DNA of 64,000 nt, taken from positions 53,982,639 to 54,046,638 of the forward strand of contig CM069455.1 of NCBI GenBank assembly GCA_035610835.1. Reading direction: 5' to 3'. The position numbers and the translations under genes are program-made. Positions 38,001 to 50,000 of this stretch are shown piece by piece (within the stretch, counting starts at the first letter, position 1; each line of letters begins with the position of its first letter). Origin of the DNA: Ophiura sarsii. Taxonomy: Eukaryota > Echinodermata > Ophiuroidea > Amphilepidida > Ophiuridae. The notes under the pieces are model-generated. The model searched no databases, was not told where the DNA came from, and saw nothing but the letters and a program-made list of their open reading frames with translations.

Positions 38001-41000
38001 GCTTTCCACCAAAACAAACAGTGCCAAGCATGTGCTAAAGTAGTAAACAGCTAGAGGTCGTCTGTACTTACACCTTCTAATGTCAATGTTCTATACATGG
38101 TACAGATAGGCATAACTTGGCCAAGTATATGATGAATTACTGGAAAATTAGGTTTTTTAGAGAGAACTGAATTGAAGTCACAAATATTACTTGCATCAGG
38201 ATTTTCTTAAAGACCCTCGTTTGACAACATTATAAGCCTTTCATTGTAATGGGAACATAGGCATTGGTGGCAGAAACCAGTCGTCATGTGATGAAAGTGA
38301 AGCATGCTGGTGCTACCCAAGCAATCTTCTTTGGGCTCAGGAAAAAGATAACCTCCTCCCTGGAAATGGTCATTTTATACAAATCGTTACCAACCTGGTT
38401 CACTTGCCCCTGCGTATAAAGTTAGTTGTTAACATACAGGGTGAATAAAAAATAAAAATAAATTGCACGGATTGAAATTGCCATTTGACCTTGATGTGTG
38501 CATTGAACCATGCAATTGTTGTTGTTTGTATAAAGCGTGTAGTTGACTAATCGACTTAAAAACAAGCAAACCGTGACAAGTGTTGTAAACCTGTTTTTCG
38601 CCATTTCAGTGGGATGTACATAGTAAAATTGGTTTTGTTAAAACAATGTAATATGGTCATTATCATCACACCAATTGTCAAAATTATATAACTCTGGGGT
38701 GAGCATTTAATCTTCTGATACCAAGGTGAAAAATGAAAAGGCAAATCTAAATACTAGCATCACCAGTTAACCTTCACGTGTCAGAGCCGAAGTGGAGGCG
38801 CGCCGCGACAGGGGGAGTGGTTAGGCGAGCTATTCGCAACATGTTGGACAGATGCGACGGGTTTACTTCACTACGTTAATGATATGTGTTATATTACTTC
38901 TCCTGGACTTCATGGTGTTTTTTAAGGGGTTGGTCTGTATTCTAAACCATGTGTATTTTGTGATGTATTTATTGTGAAAACCTTGTGTTGTTTGTAAGTC
39001 ACTATACAAGCAATGGTCTTATTATTATTATTATTACTATCATAATCATTATTATATCATTACATGCCCTTTTTTACACAGCTGAAATGAACAGCTGCCA
39101 GGAACACCACACACCTAACAAATACGAATACCAGTATATTTGGCCAAAGATTCCTGCCGATATTACATACGTCACTTTCAGACTTCGCGCCAAAAATGAC
39201 GGTCACATCTCACTGTCTGCTCAGCGAATGAATTTAACCGATATGTACGAGATAGGTACGTTCTTGTTGCGATAGGCCAAAAAAATGTTATGTTGTCCTC
39301 GACCGCCCTCTCGTCAGATTTAGGGCCGCTCCGATTTTTGTCTTTCTTTTTTTTCTTCAGATTTTCTTCTTATTTGTTCAGATTTTTTTAAAAACAGTTT
39401 TAATGGCATTGAATATTAAACTAAGTGTTTATAACATACAGGGTGGTCCAAAAAAAACTATACCCAACTTTGGAGGCCATTTTCTCCTAGATGATAAAAT
39501 ATTTTAGTAATTTGGTTTGCATATTATTAAAGCATATATCGTTGAGCATTATTGGTGAAAATAGGGAAGATATTACATTAATATTTTCTGAGATATTGCT
39601 ATTTTTAGCGAGTATGTGTAAAAATGGCTTTTCCACGGGAGCTGTCAATGCATCAACATGTTTGAATATGATATGACACAATAATGTAATGACGCGATAG
39701 TCCTTTGACAAATGTTTTTGCGAGAGCTTCAAATATTCTTGAAATATTGAAAAGAAGCTCTCGCAAAAACATTTGTCAAAGGATTATCGCGTCATTACAT
39801 TATTGTGTCATATCATATTCAAACATGTTGATGCATTGACAGCTCCCGTGGAAAAGCCATTTTTACACATACTCGCTAAAAATAGCAATATCTCAACAAA
39901 TATTAATGTAATAACGTCCTTATTTTCACCAATAATGCTCAACGATATATGCTTTAATAATAAGCAAACCAAATTACTAAAATATTTTATCATCTAGGAG
40001 AAAATGGCCTCCAAAGTTGGGTATAGTTTTTTTTGGACCACCCTGTATAGGTGCGACTCTTAGCAGTGGCGTACCCGGGGGGGGGGGGGGGGGGGGGGGG
40101 AGAAGGGCGCGGAGCCTCTTGAAGCTATTGGGGTTGAGTATATGTCCGAATAACCAAGAAAACCTCTCATATAGCTTTACATATTATTATTAGCACAAAA
40201 CTTACGCTAGGTTCAGAGACAGAAAGAACGCGAGACACTAATAAAAGCCCAATTACCTGATGTAATGGGGTGAGGAAGAGGGGTTTAATGGCCCTTAAAG
40301 GTGTTACCACATTCTCTTAGTTCCCCACTAGCGAATCACACATGGTAAAACAATCAAGGCTGTTAGGACAAGGAAAGTCAAGGTTGAATTTGTTCAAAGT
40401 AACAGGCCTCTCACTTAGGCTTATTCCCCTAATGCTAGTAACGGCTATTATGTCATCTAGCTCATTATTACATGAATGTATGGCTCAACCTCCCCGGCTG
40501 ATATTTCCAGCAGAGAGTTGGCGTGGTTATGTCTTTAACACTGTCCACGCGGCCATTGGTTTTCCATATACAAAACAAATTGAGTTCATGGTTTGCACAC
40601 AGGCTGTGTTCATGACATATTTCACAAATATTTTGCAAACTTCGAAATCATTGTTTGGTTCCTAAAAAATGAACATTTCAGATGCTGTCTTAACCCCCTG
40701 AGAACTACCGGCCGATTGGTTAAAAAGATGGATACATCATTTATTGAACCAATGAGAGACATTGTTAGAATAATTGTATCCCTGATAAAGATGGGAGTGA
40801 AACATTTTACAAGCTGCATTTGAATTGGCTATTCATATGAGTACATCTTGTAATACACCAATCAGAACCACTGTAAGATAGACAGGTAGACCCCAGGGGG
40901 TTAACTATTATAGTCCAATCAGTTCTAAATTGGCGAGAAATGATTCGGTTTTTATAAATCCGTGCGCAAAAGTAATCCAAGCGTATAAGCGCGATTTTGG

Positions 41001-44000
41001 TATACTCAAGCGTCACGCATACAATGACACTGCGACATTGTGCGCCACATTGCGCAATGCGAGAGTTTTGCACGCGACGCTCTTCTGAATTTATTTGCTG
41101 CTGTAAACAGGTTTTGCCAATTTGGAACTGAATGAACTATAGCCCCTATAATTATGATAATCTTCAAAGTTTCTTCTTTTATTGCACCCATTACAGTAAT
41201 AGGAGGCTGGAACAATAGTCGTTCAGTAATACGTCTCTGCAAACAATGTGATCCGGTGGCCAGGGTTGACAATATGCCCAACATCGTGTCTGAAGACGCG
41301 TTCAGAGATTTTTATATTTCATTTCAAGGTGTGTATGCCCTCTATATTATACCATGATTTACGCGGGTCATTCTCATTGTCATATAGGCTGATGCTGCTG
41401 AAAACGGCAACGTCATGCTTGTCGTTCCGTGACGTATATGGCCGTGTGTTTTGAACTCGCCACCCTTACCGTTGCATGTCCAGATTTTTACATTTTACAC
41501 CATCTGAGATTCGAATTAGCATATCGCAATAACTATTTGTTCTACCCCATAAAAAGTATATATTTTCTGGACGGTAATCTCACAAGGAATCCAAATATGC
41601 TATTGGAATTTAGATAGGACCTGATGGTAACATGTTGTGATTAAGAATGTTAAAAAATTATCGATTTTTTTCATATTTTGATTTAAGCTCAATAATAATT
41701 TTATACCTATCCCAATCATAATTTTACTGTGCATATTTAAGTTCCTCATGCAATTACCCATCAGAACATAATAGTTGTTAATGGTAAACATGTTGAAATA
41801 TACTATATCGAGAAGTAAATGAGCACAAACGTTTAAATTTCATATTTATTAGAGTTTACAAGTATATTTTTTTTGGTATGCACCCTATCCTGATTTAAAC
41901 GGCATTTTTGAATTCCCCTATTTGAGAGCTTTCCAAAAATGTATAATTTTGCTATCATCGGTTAAATATTTCTTTTGTTATAGTCATGTATGTAAAACCG
42001 ATGAATTAGGGCAAGTTCACTGTGTAGCGAATAGGGAAAAAGCCAAGGACAACGCAATCGATTCATGATTACAATTGTTGCACAATAGTTGTCACATTTG
42101 TTGAAACAGAATCTTATAGAATATAAAATAATCTATAAAATGAGAGCAAAATCATGTTTGTACCATACAGGGATGAGGAGCTATAGTAAATTGAACGTAG
42201 AATTGGGAACATTTTCTATATTCCCCATAGAGATTGCACACAGCGCCGCCGCCACCGCCGCCGCCGCCACCGCCACCACCCCTGACTTTCACAACATAAT
42301 CAATCATATCTCAGCTAAACATTTATAGAAATACCTGATTTATTAACACAATGTAGCTAGATAAATAGGCTTTCACATGACACCTCAACCATAGCTCTAC
42401 CACATTTAGTTGTTGAGTTAATAGAGAGAGATGGATGATTCGTCACCAAAAATGCAACGCCACCACCCTTTTTGGGTGGTGAGTTCAAAACACATGGCCA
42501 TATGCATGCCCAAAACTATTGAAATGTGCCGTGTTCGTAACATAAGTAGTGTATTACGTCCCTTTTCAGTAGACTTTAGGAGCAGAATTTTGAGGAGTCA
42601 AAGAAGTGTGACCACAGTATATAGGCCATCATATTTACAGAACGATGTCTCATTCTGGGATTTACCGAAATTGCGAAATGGATGTTTGCACAATAAATGG
42701 AAAGAGTAGGCTACTTACAGCGTGGAATTGTATGACGTAAACAACACGTTTGTCATCTTCTCGTCATAGGTATTTTATGTAGGTCTTTAGATATTTGTTC
42801 TGAAAATTGAATGTTAGCGACAAATGCACTTACTTAATAGACTATATAGGTCTTCTAAGACGGTACACGTGGGATGGACAGTGACACTATCAAGGACTAC
42901 AATTCATACTTTATAGTATATAAGGTGTAACTTATAAATACAGAGACGCAACTTAAAGAACAACAACATTTGATTGAGTTCGTGTACATTTATTAATACA
43001 TCACACCATGATTACAACAATATAAAAGTACAGACACATGTCTTAGCCGTTACCTACATAATGCCATCGCAATACATACAATGTTTTATTTATTAGGCAG
43101 TAGGCATACACTATATTCGATTTTCGAGGTACACAAATAATCACATTTATCACTATAGCTTTTTAAAATAGTTTATATATACAATTGACATTACACATTG
43201 TTTTCTTTTTTTAATTATCAATCCTTGCGATTATCATCAAACATAGTATCTACAATTTATCATAGAACGTTTTCCATTGACATGATCAACATTTTAAGAT
43301 ATAAGATATCATTCGGATTTTATTCCATTTTATCTGCTTACGTACAGATGGTTTAATCCAAGTGGGACTCCTAGACCGGTCTCCCTTTATGTCGTATCGA
43401 CATAGCGCAAGATGGATGGTCAACTATATCGGCATATCTACGGGATACGGGAGCACTGGAGCATGGGTGTTCTGTGGATATGGTATGTAGAGATGTAGTA
43501 GGCCTCGGCAACACAATAGGGGTACAATGTCAAACAATTGGCGTAAATTAACAAAACATTAAACAGTTGGCCAGAGATGCTTGAAATTATACAGAGAAGT
43601 TAGGCTTCATATTACCCATATAGTATAGGCTACGCTATCAAAAAATAAATATAACGGTATTTATATATTGGGAAACTATACAAATAAAAAAATTCCCAAC
43701 GTCCAGTAAACTCTGATTGAACTCGGTTGTGACTAACGATTTATTCTATAAACAATTTCGATAGGATTCTGTCACTTCATAAATTGTCCTCAATATTGTT
43801 TAAATTCGGCGTAACTTCGTTTTTCAACTCTGTGTATGACCCCCGAGATATTATCACGCTGGTACACGACACAATACTTTATCCTGTAGCGTCACTTAAT
43901 GCGAAGCAAACAACTCAAGACCGCTTACTCACGGAAGATTTAGCAGAGGGTAACGTGCGTTTAATCGGGGGTTCGAATCCATCAGAAGGACAGGTACAAA

Positions 44001-47000
44001 TGCAACACGATGGGCAGTGGGGAAGTATATGCAGCCCATTGGATGACACCAGCGCCGCGGTCGCATGTCGACAACTCGGCTTCTTGAGGGGCGCTCTTCC
44101 CCCGACACGTTTGACTTCGATTCATAGAAATAAAAAGGATAGATCGCTTTCTCCGATTTGGTTAACATGGTTAAACGACGTGAGATGTTTCGGCAATGAA
44201 ACAAGGTTATCCCATTGTCAACACAGTGGATGGGAGAACACAGATAATCGCACTTGTGTTCAGTATGCTAGTATTGAATGTAGGACGACACAGATAAAGA
44301 AGGGTGAGTGTAACAAAATTGATATCTCGATTGCTCTTTCTACTAATATTTGCTTTATGCTTTTGCCAAGTTCGGTTTTTTTATGCTTACACTGACGCCA
44401 TTGCTTGTGATCAGTTCTTGTTTCTTGTGGCCATTTCTACCAGAATTAAGAATTTTCGTCACCAATTTACTGCTGTATGCTTCGTTGTTGGTCCCTTTAT
44501 ATCTCATTTCCTGCTTTGACTATCTAACAATGCACAAGTGCCTGAAGTTTACTTATATTCTTTTTACGGGCATACTTGCTGGGAAACCCCATGATTTACT
44601 TCTCACAGAGTAAACACTAAAAAAAACCTTATTAGACGCATTCCGCTTACGGGCCTTTTCTACTTTCCTTTTTGACAGATGAGAAATCTTTAGAGAAATC
44701 TCGTGAAAGAATTTCGCGGCAAGTAGCGTTAGAGTGTCCCACAGATTGGGCTCTCCACGGAGACTATTGTTACTACATTAGTGGAGATATGTTTACGTAT
44801 GATGACGCACAAACAAATTGCCAGGGAATGGGCGCCATGTTAGTTTCAATACACAGCCAGGAGGAACAAGATTTCATAATAGGTAAGGGTAGACTTTTCC
44901 CCTGCTGCATTCCTTATTAATTCCCACGCTGCAATTAGTTTTACCATATTCAAAACAGATTTCTTAGAAACCTTCCCCAACTTTCACAAAGTCTATCACA
45001 AGAATTGCTGAACCAGGCATGTTTGTACTTATCACTTCTCATGGTTATTCCAAATATGGTGATGAAATTTAATAATGTTAAAAATTTTGAAACATTTGTG
45101 AAATATTGGAACTGTCGTCTGCAGACGCCTGCCGTGTGGTAAGTGTTAAGTTATATAATAGTTCATAAACTGAAAATGTTGCAATTTATTCAGTCTTGCT
45201 GTACTGTATGGGGCTATACCAGCAGTTGAAATCTGCATACATCCACTATAGAAGATACCTCAATCTGTAGGGAGTGTAGATTTCAAAAGGAGGCCCCCGT
45301 GAAGGTAACCCATTTGAAACTTACACGCCCTGTGATGAATATTATGGTAATGTCTTCCGATGAGATATTTCGAAAGGAACAACCCATGAACGATTAGGGG
45401 TGGCATTCAATAAGGGGTGGCCTTCGATTAGGGTTGCTATTATTGAAACGCATAATATATTCGGTTAATTTACGCAAAAACCATCATCCTTTATGCTTGA
45501 TTATTGCAGAGATGCAGTTGACCTTTAATGAACGCATATGGATTGGATTAGACGACAGGCGTAGCGAAGGTGACTTTAGATGGATTGATGATACCCCGGT
45601 AAGTAAGACCAACATTACATAAATGTCAATAAAATAACACTAGAGATTTGTCACTTGTACTGTATGAATTTTCGTTTGAAAATTCCAAGTAGGATCTTTT
45701 TCGATAACTAATCTGTTGTCTTCCTCAGTGGATTTTGTTTGATCAAGAGTTAGTGTTATGTTGATGATGTCGCCCTCTGGATCACTTGTAGTATTTCGAA
45801 AACAGTTTCCATGTTGTAAATGATACATGCAGCTTCATACCTCTTTCAAGTTATTATACACTTTATTATTAACTCTGCCTGAACGTAAAAACGTCAAAAT
45901 TAACTGATTTGGACCAACCTTTTATTCACAAAGCTGATTTCCCATTTGACCACGGACAATTTCAAAAAGGTAAACTTTCAATACATAGGATAGCTGCAGG
46001 GAAAACTAATGAATTGAAACACATGTGACCTTTGACCCTAAATAGAGGTCAAATGTCACTTTAACATCCACGCTCTCAAGGATGTCCACCTAAGTTGTAT
46101 GCTACATATTTCAGGGAACATTTTGGTATATAACTCCCTGTGCAAGCAGACCTGGACCGAAAACCCTCAAAAATGAGCCTGCGCTTCCCAGCTATATGTT
46201 CCACTAAAGGCATATCTTACGATTTTCCATTCATTTAACGCCGTATATCTGTGATTTTCTCCTAGAAGTACATTCTTTTTGACAAATCATATTTATAACC
46301 ATGAAACTAAAATATCTTATAAGTTACAGAGCAATACGTTTCCTTAAGTACTTCATAATCGGATTTTGAAATAAGTTGTCTTGATACAACTGTACACAAG
46401 TGAACGCACCCCTACGGAATACTTCATGATGAAAATCGAGACAAATAATGTTGAACAATTCCTTTAATTGAAAACAGATTTGTACGGAAAATAATACAAT
46501 CAAAGTAGATTTATGAGTCCTGGAAAGTCTTTCCTGATTGTCAAACTTCATCATAATAAGAGAGAGTGAGAAATATATGTAAAAAATTTAAAGAAACAAA
46601 ATCACATATTACTATAACACTTCTATAATTATGAGACAGACCAATGATCCGAGGCTATAAATTGTCTGTTTTAAAGATGCCATAAAATATCTCGTGAGTG
46701 ATTAACACCAACATTGTGCTTTAGGGCATGAACACTGGCCTGCATAATTTGGGAATTGGAGAATTTATGACCGGCCAATGGCGCTGGTATGAAAGTGATT
46801 AGGCATTGCAACATAATGGGTATTATATTAACAATGATTCTTTAGGTAGACTTTGATAACTGGTTACAGAGACAACCCGATAACAACGGAAATAGTGAAG
46901 ACTGTGTTCATCTCCAAGAAGGGAACAACAGATTCATAGGAAAATGGAACGATATACGATGCGGCCGTCTCTATCGATCTATATGCAAAATACTAGCAGG

Positions 47001-50000
47001 TTGGTGTTAACTATGAGGCGTGGTAGAAGGTGTATAGTGCTTGTTTCCCTAGATCATTTGCAAATTTATTTAAAAAAACCCAAAAAAACAGAATATTTGA
47101 TCTGTTTGTTGTAAACAGTCGTTCTTATTATTTATTTAGAGAAAGTACTAGGTCCTGTGATAGTTGTATTTTTGACAGAATTCTAGTAAAAGACCATGTT
47201 GGTAGTGTTACTTGATCAATCAGTTTACGACAAAACCCCGTTTATGCCTTTACTGTAGTATCAAATTCACTTAGGTTGCATTTTTATATAGTTGATGAAT
47301 CAATCACTGACCCTACACGACACCAGGCTTGTAAATGACACGTGTGCATCTAATTTACAATAATACATTGCAAATGACTAAAAACAGGAAGCAAACGGCA
47401 CTAGTATACCTTTTCCCGCCATTATTGTATCTTTGCAATATCTTTGCAGAGATTATTGATTTCAAGAAATTTATAATAGCCACAACATTGTTATTAGCCA
47501 AAAAATGATCCTCTTTTGGTTTGACTACTTCTACCAAATAAGTCTTTGATACTACAAAGTTTATAGCATGTGTAAAATTTCATACAGTACGCGCACACCT
47601 TCCACTACAGTCTTAACTTGTCCTCAATATTGTTTAAATTCGGCGTAACTGCATTTTAAAACTCTGTGTAGCTACAAGTGTATTGACCCCGAGATATTAA
47701 CACGCTGGTACACGACACAATGATTTATTCTGTAGCGTCACTTAATGCGAAGCAAACAACTCAAGATCGCTCACTCACGGAAGATTTAGGAGAGGGTAAC
47801 GTGCGTTTAATCGGGGGTTCGAATCCATCAGAAGGACAGGTACAAATGCAACACGATGGGCAGTGGGGAAGTATATGCAGCACATTAGATGACACTAGCG
47901 CCGCGGTCGCATGTCGACAACTCGGCTACATGAGGGGCGCTCTTCCCCCGACACGTTTGACTTCGATTCATAGAAATAAAAAGGATAGATCGCCCTCTCC
48001 GATTTGGTTAAACGACGTGAGATGTTTCGGCAATGAAACAAGGTTATCTGATTGTCAACACAGTGGATGGGAGAACACAGATACTCGCACCTGTGTTCAG
48101 TATGCTAATATTGAATGTGGGACGACACAGATTAAGAGGGGTGAGTGTAACAAAAATGATTTATCGATCGGGCTTTCTACTAATATTTCCTTCTATGCTT
48201 TTGCAGCGTTCATTTCTTTTGTGCTCTAACTGACGCAATTACTTGTTAGTACTTTTCTTGTTTCCTGTGGGCATTTCTACCAGAATTCAGATTTTTCGTC
48301 ACCAATTTACTGCTACAGGTTTCGCTGTTGCTCCATTTATACTCATTAAATGTCTGCTTTGACTGTCTAACAATGCACAAGTACCTTTATAGTTTACTTA
48401 TATTATAGCTGTACATCATTAAGAGTGTGATCATACTGGTATTGTCAAGCACACTTGCTGGGAAACCCATGATTTATTTCACTTATTAGACGCATTCAGC
48501 TTACGGACATTTTCTACTTTTCTTTTTGACAGATGAGAAACCCTTGGAGAAATCTCGTGAAAGAATTTCGCGGCAAGTAGCGTTAGAGTGTCCCACAGAT
48601 TGGGCTATTCACGGAGACTATTGTTACTACATTAGTGGAGATACGTTTACGTATGATGACGCACAAACAAATTGCCAGGGAATGGGCGCCATGTTAGTTT
48701 CAATACACAGCCAGGAGGAACAAGATTTCATAATAGGTAAGAGTAGACTTTGTCCCTGCTGCATCCCTTAACACTTCCCACGAGGCTTTTAGTAATTTAA
48801 AACAGATTTGTCAGAAACCTTTCCCAACTTTCAGGGTCTATCTCAAGGATTACTGAACCAGGCATGCTTGTACTTATTTTAATGCATTTCTCACGGTTAT
48901 TCCATGTGGAAAGTGTTAAGTTTTATAATATTCCACGAACTGAAATGGGTCACCGAGCCACACGTTTGCAGTTTATTCAGTTTTGCTGTACTTTATGGGG
49001 CTATACCAGCAGTAGAAATCCATAGAAGATACCTCAATCTTCTATGCAGGGATTGTAGTTTTCATAAGGAGGCCCCCGTGGAGGTAACCCCACCCCATTT
49101 GAAATGTACACGCCCTGTGATGAATATTAAGGTAATGTCTTCCGCATGGGATATTTCGAATGGAATAACCGATGAACGATTAGTTGTGGCATTCAATTAG
49201 GGGTGGCATTCGATTAGAGGTGGCATTCGATTAGGGTTGCCATTATTGAAAGGCATATATTCGGTCAATGTACGCAAAGGTTTTCATGCTTTATGCTTGA
49301 TTATTGCAGAGTTGCAGTTGACCATTTATGAACGCCTATGGATTGGTTTAGACGACAAACGTAGCGAAGACAACTTTAGATGGATTGATGATACCCCGGT
49401 AAGTAAGACCCACATCACATAGATGTCAATAAAATAAACACTAGAGATTTGTCACTTGTACTGTATGAATTTTCGTTTGAAAATTCCAAGTAGGTCACTT
49501 CCTTTTCCCATACGGGTTTCGACAACTAATCTAAACCATAGGTATTCTGAGGTTGTCTTCCTCAGTGGATTGTGTTTGATCCACAGCTAGTGTTTTGGAT
49601 GTTGATGATGTCGCCCTCTGGATCACTTGCAATATTTCGAAAACAGTTTTCCATGTTGCAAATGATACGTGTAGCTTCATATCTCTATCAAGTTATTAGA
49701 CATGTTATTATTACCTCTGCCTGAACGTAACGTCAAAATTAACCGATTTGGACCAACTCTTTATTCACAAAGCTGATTTCCCATTTGACCACAGACAATA
49801 TCAAAAAGGTAAACTTTTTATTATAGGATAGCTGCAGGGATTTGGGGGATTTTAGATAAAGATGATGAAGTAGAAATGTTATTAAACTTTGTTGGTAGTC
49901 TTTTCATGGACAAATATGACGTAGTATATAATATGAACGACTTCAATAAAGATCATAGGTCAACACTATTGATCGACGATCCAAGTTGTGATTAACTTTT

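Noticed and set aside
39487..39997. Two similar ORFs on opposite strands
   Set aside because: They are the same sequence read from the two arms of the 39439-40045 inverted repeat.
40342..40665. 107-codon ORF in intron 12
   Set aside because: No domain, no splice context, and it overlaps a fragment of the ACTTTCCACGCGG MITE family.
42089..42328. 79-codon ORF with Ala/Thr-rich end
   Set aside because: Its C-terminal part is a GCC-type microsatellite; no supporting exon features.
43784..43889. Upstream extension of the SRCR ORF to the ATG at 43784
   Set aside because: A TATCCTGTAG acceptor at 43889 restores the phase-1 pattern, and the same position works in the second copy, so the upstream part is intron that happens to be open.
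43966..43982. tRNA B-box-like GGGGGTTCGAATCC (also at 47816)
   Set aside because: It encodes part of the SRCR domain (GGSNPSE) and no tRNA fold surrounds it.
44304..44613. Hydrophobic ORFs after the SRCR exon
   Set aside because: They lie beyond the GTGAGT donor in the intron; the equivalent frames are broken in modules 1 and 3.
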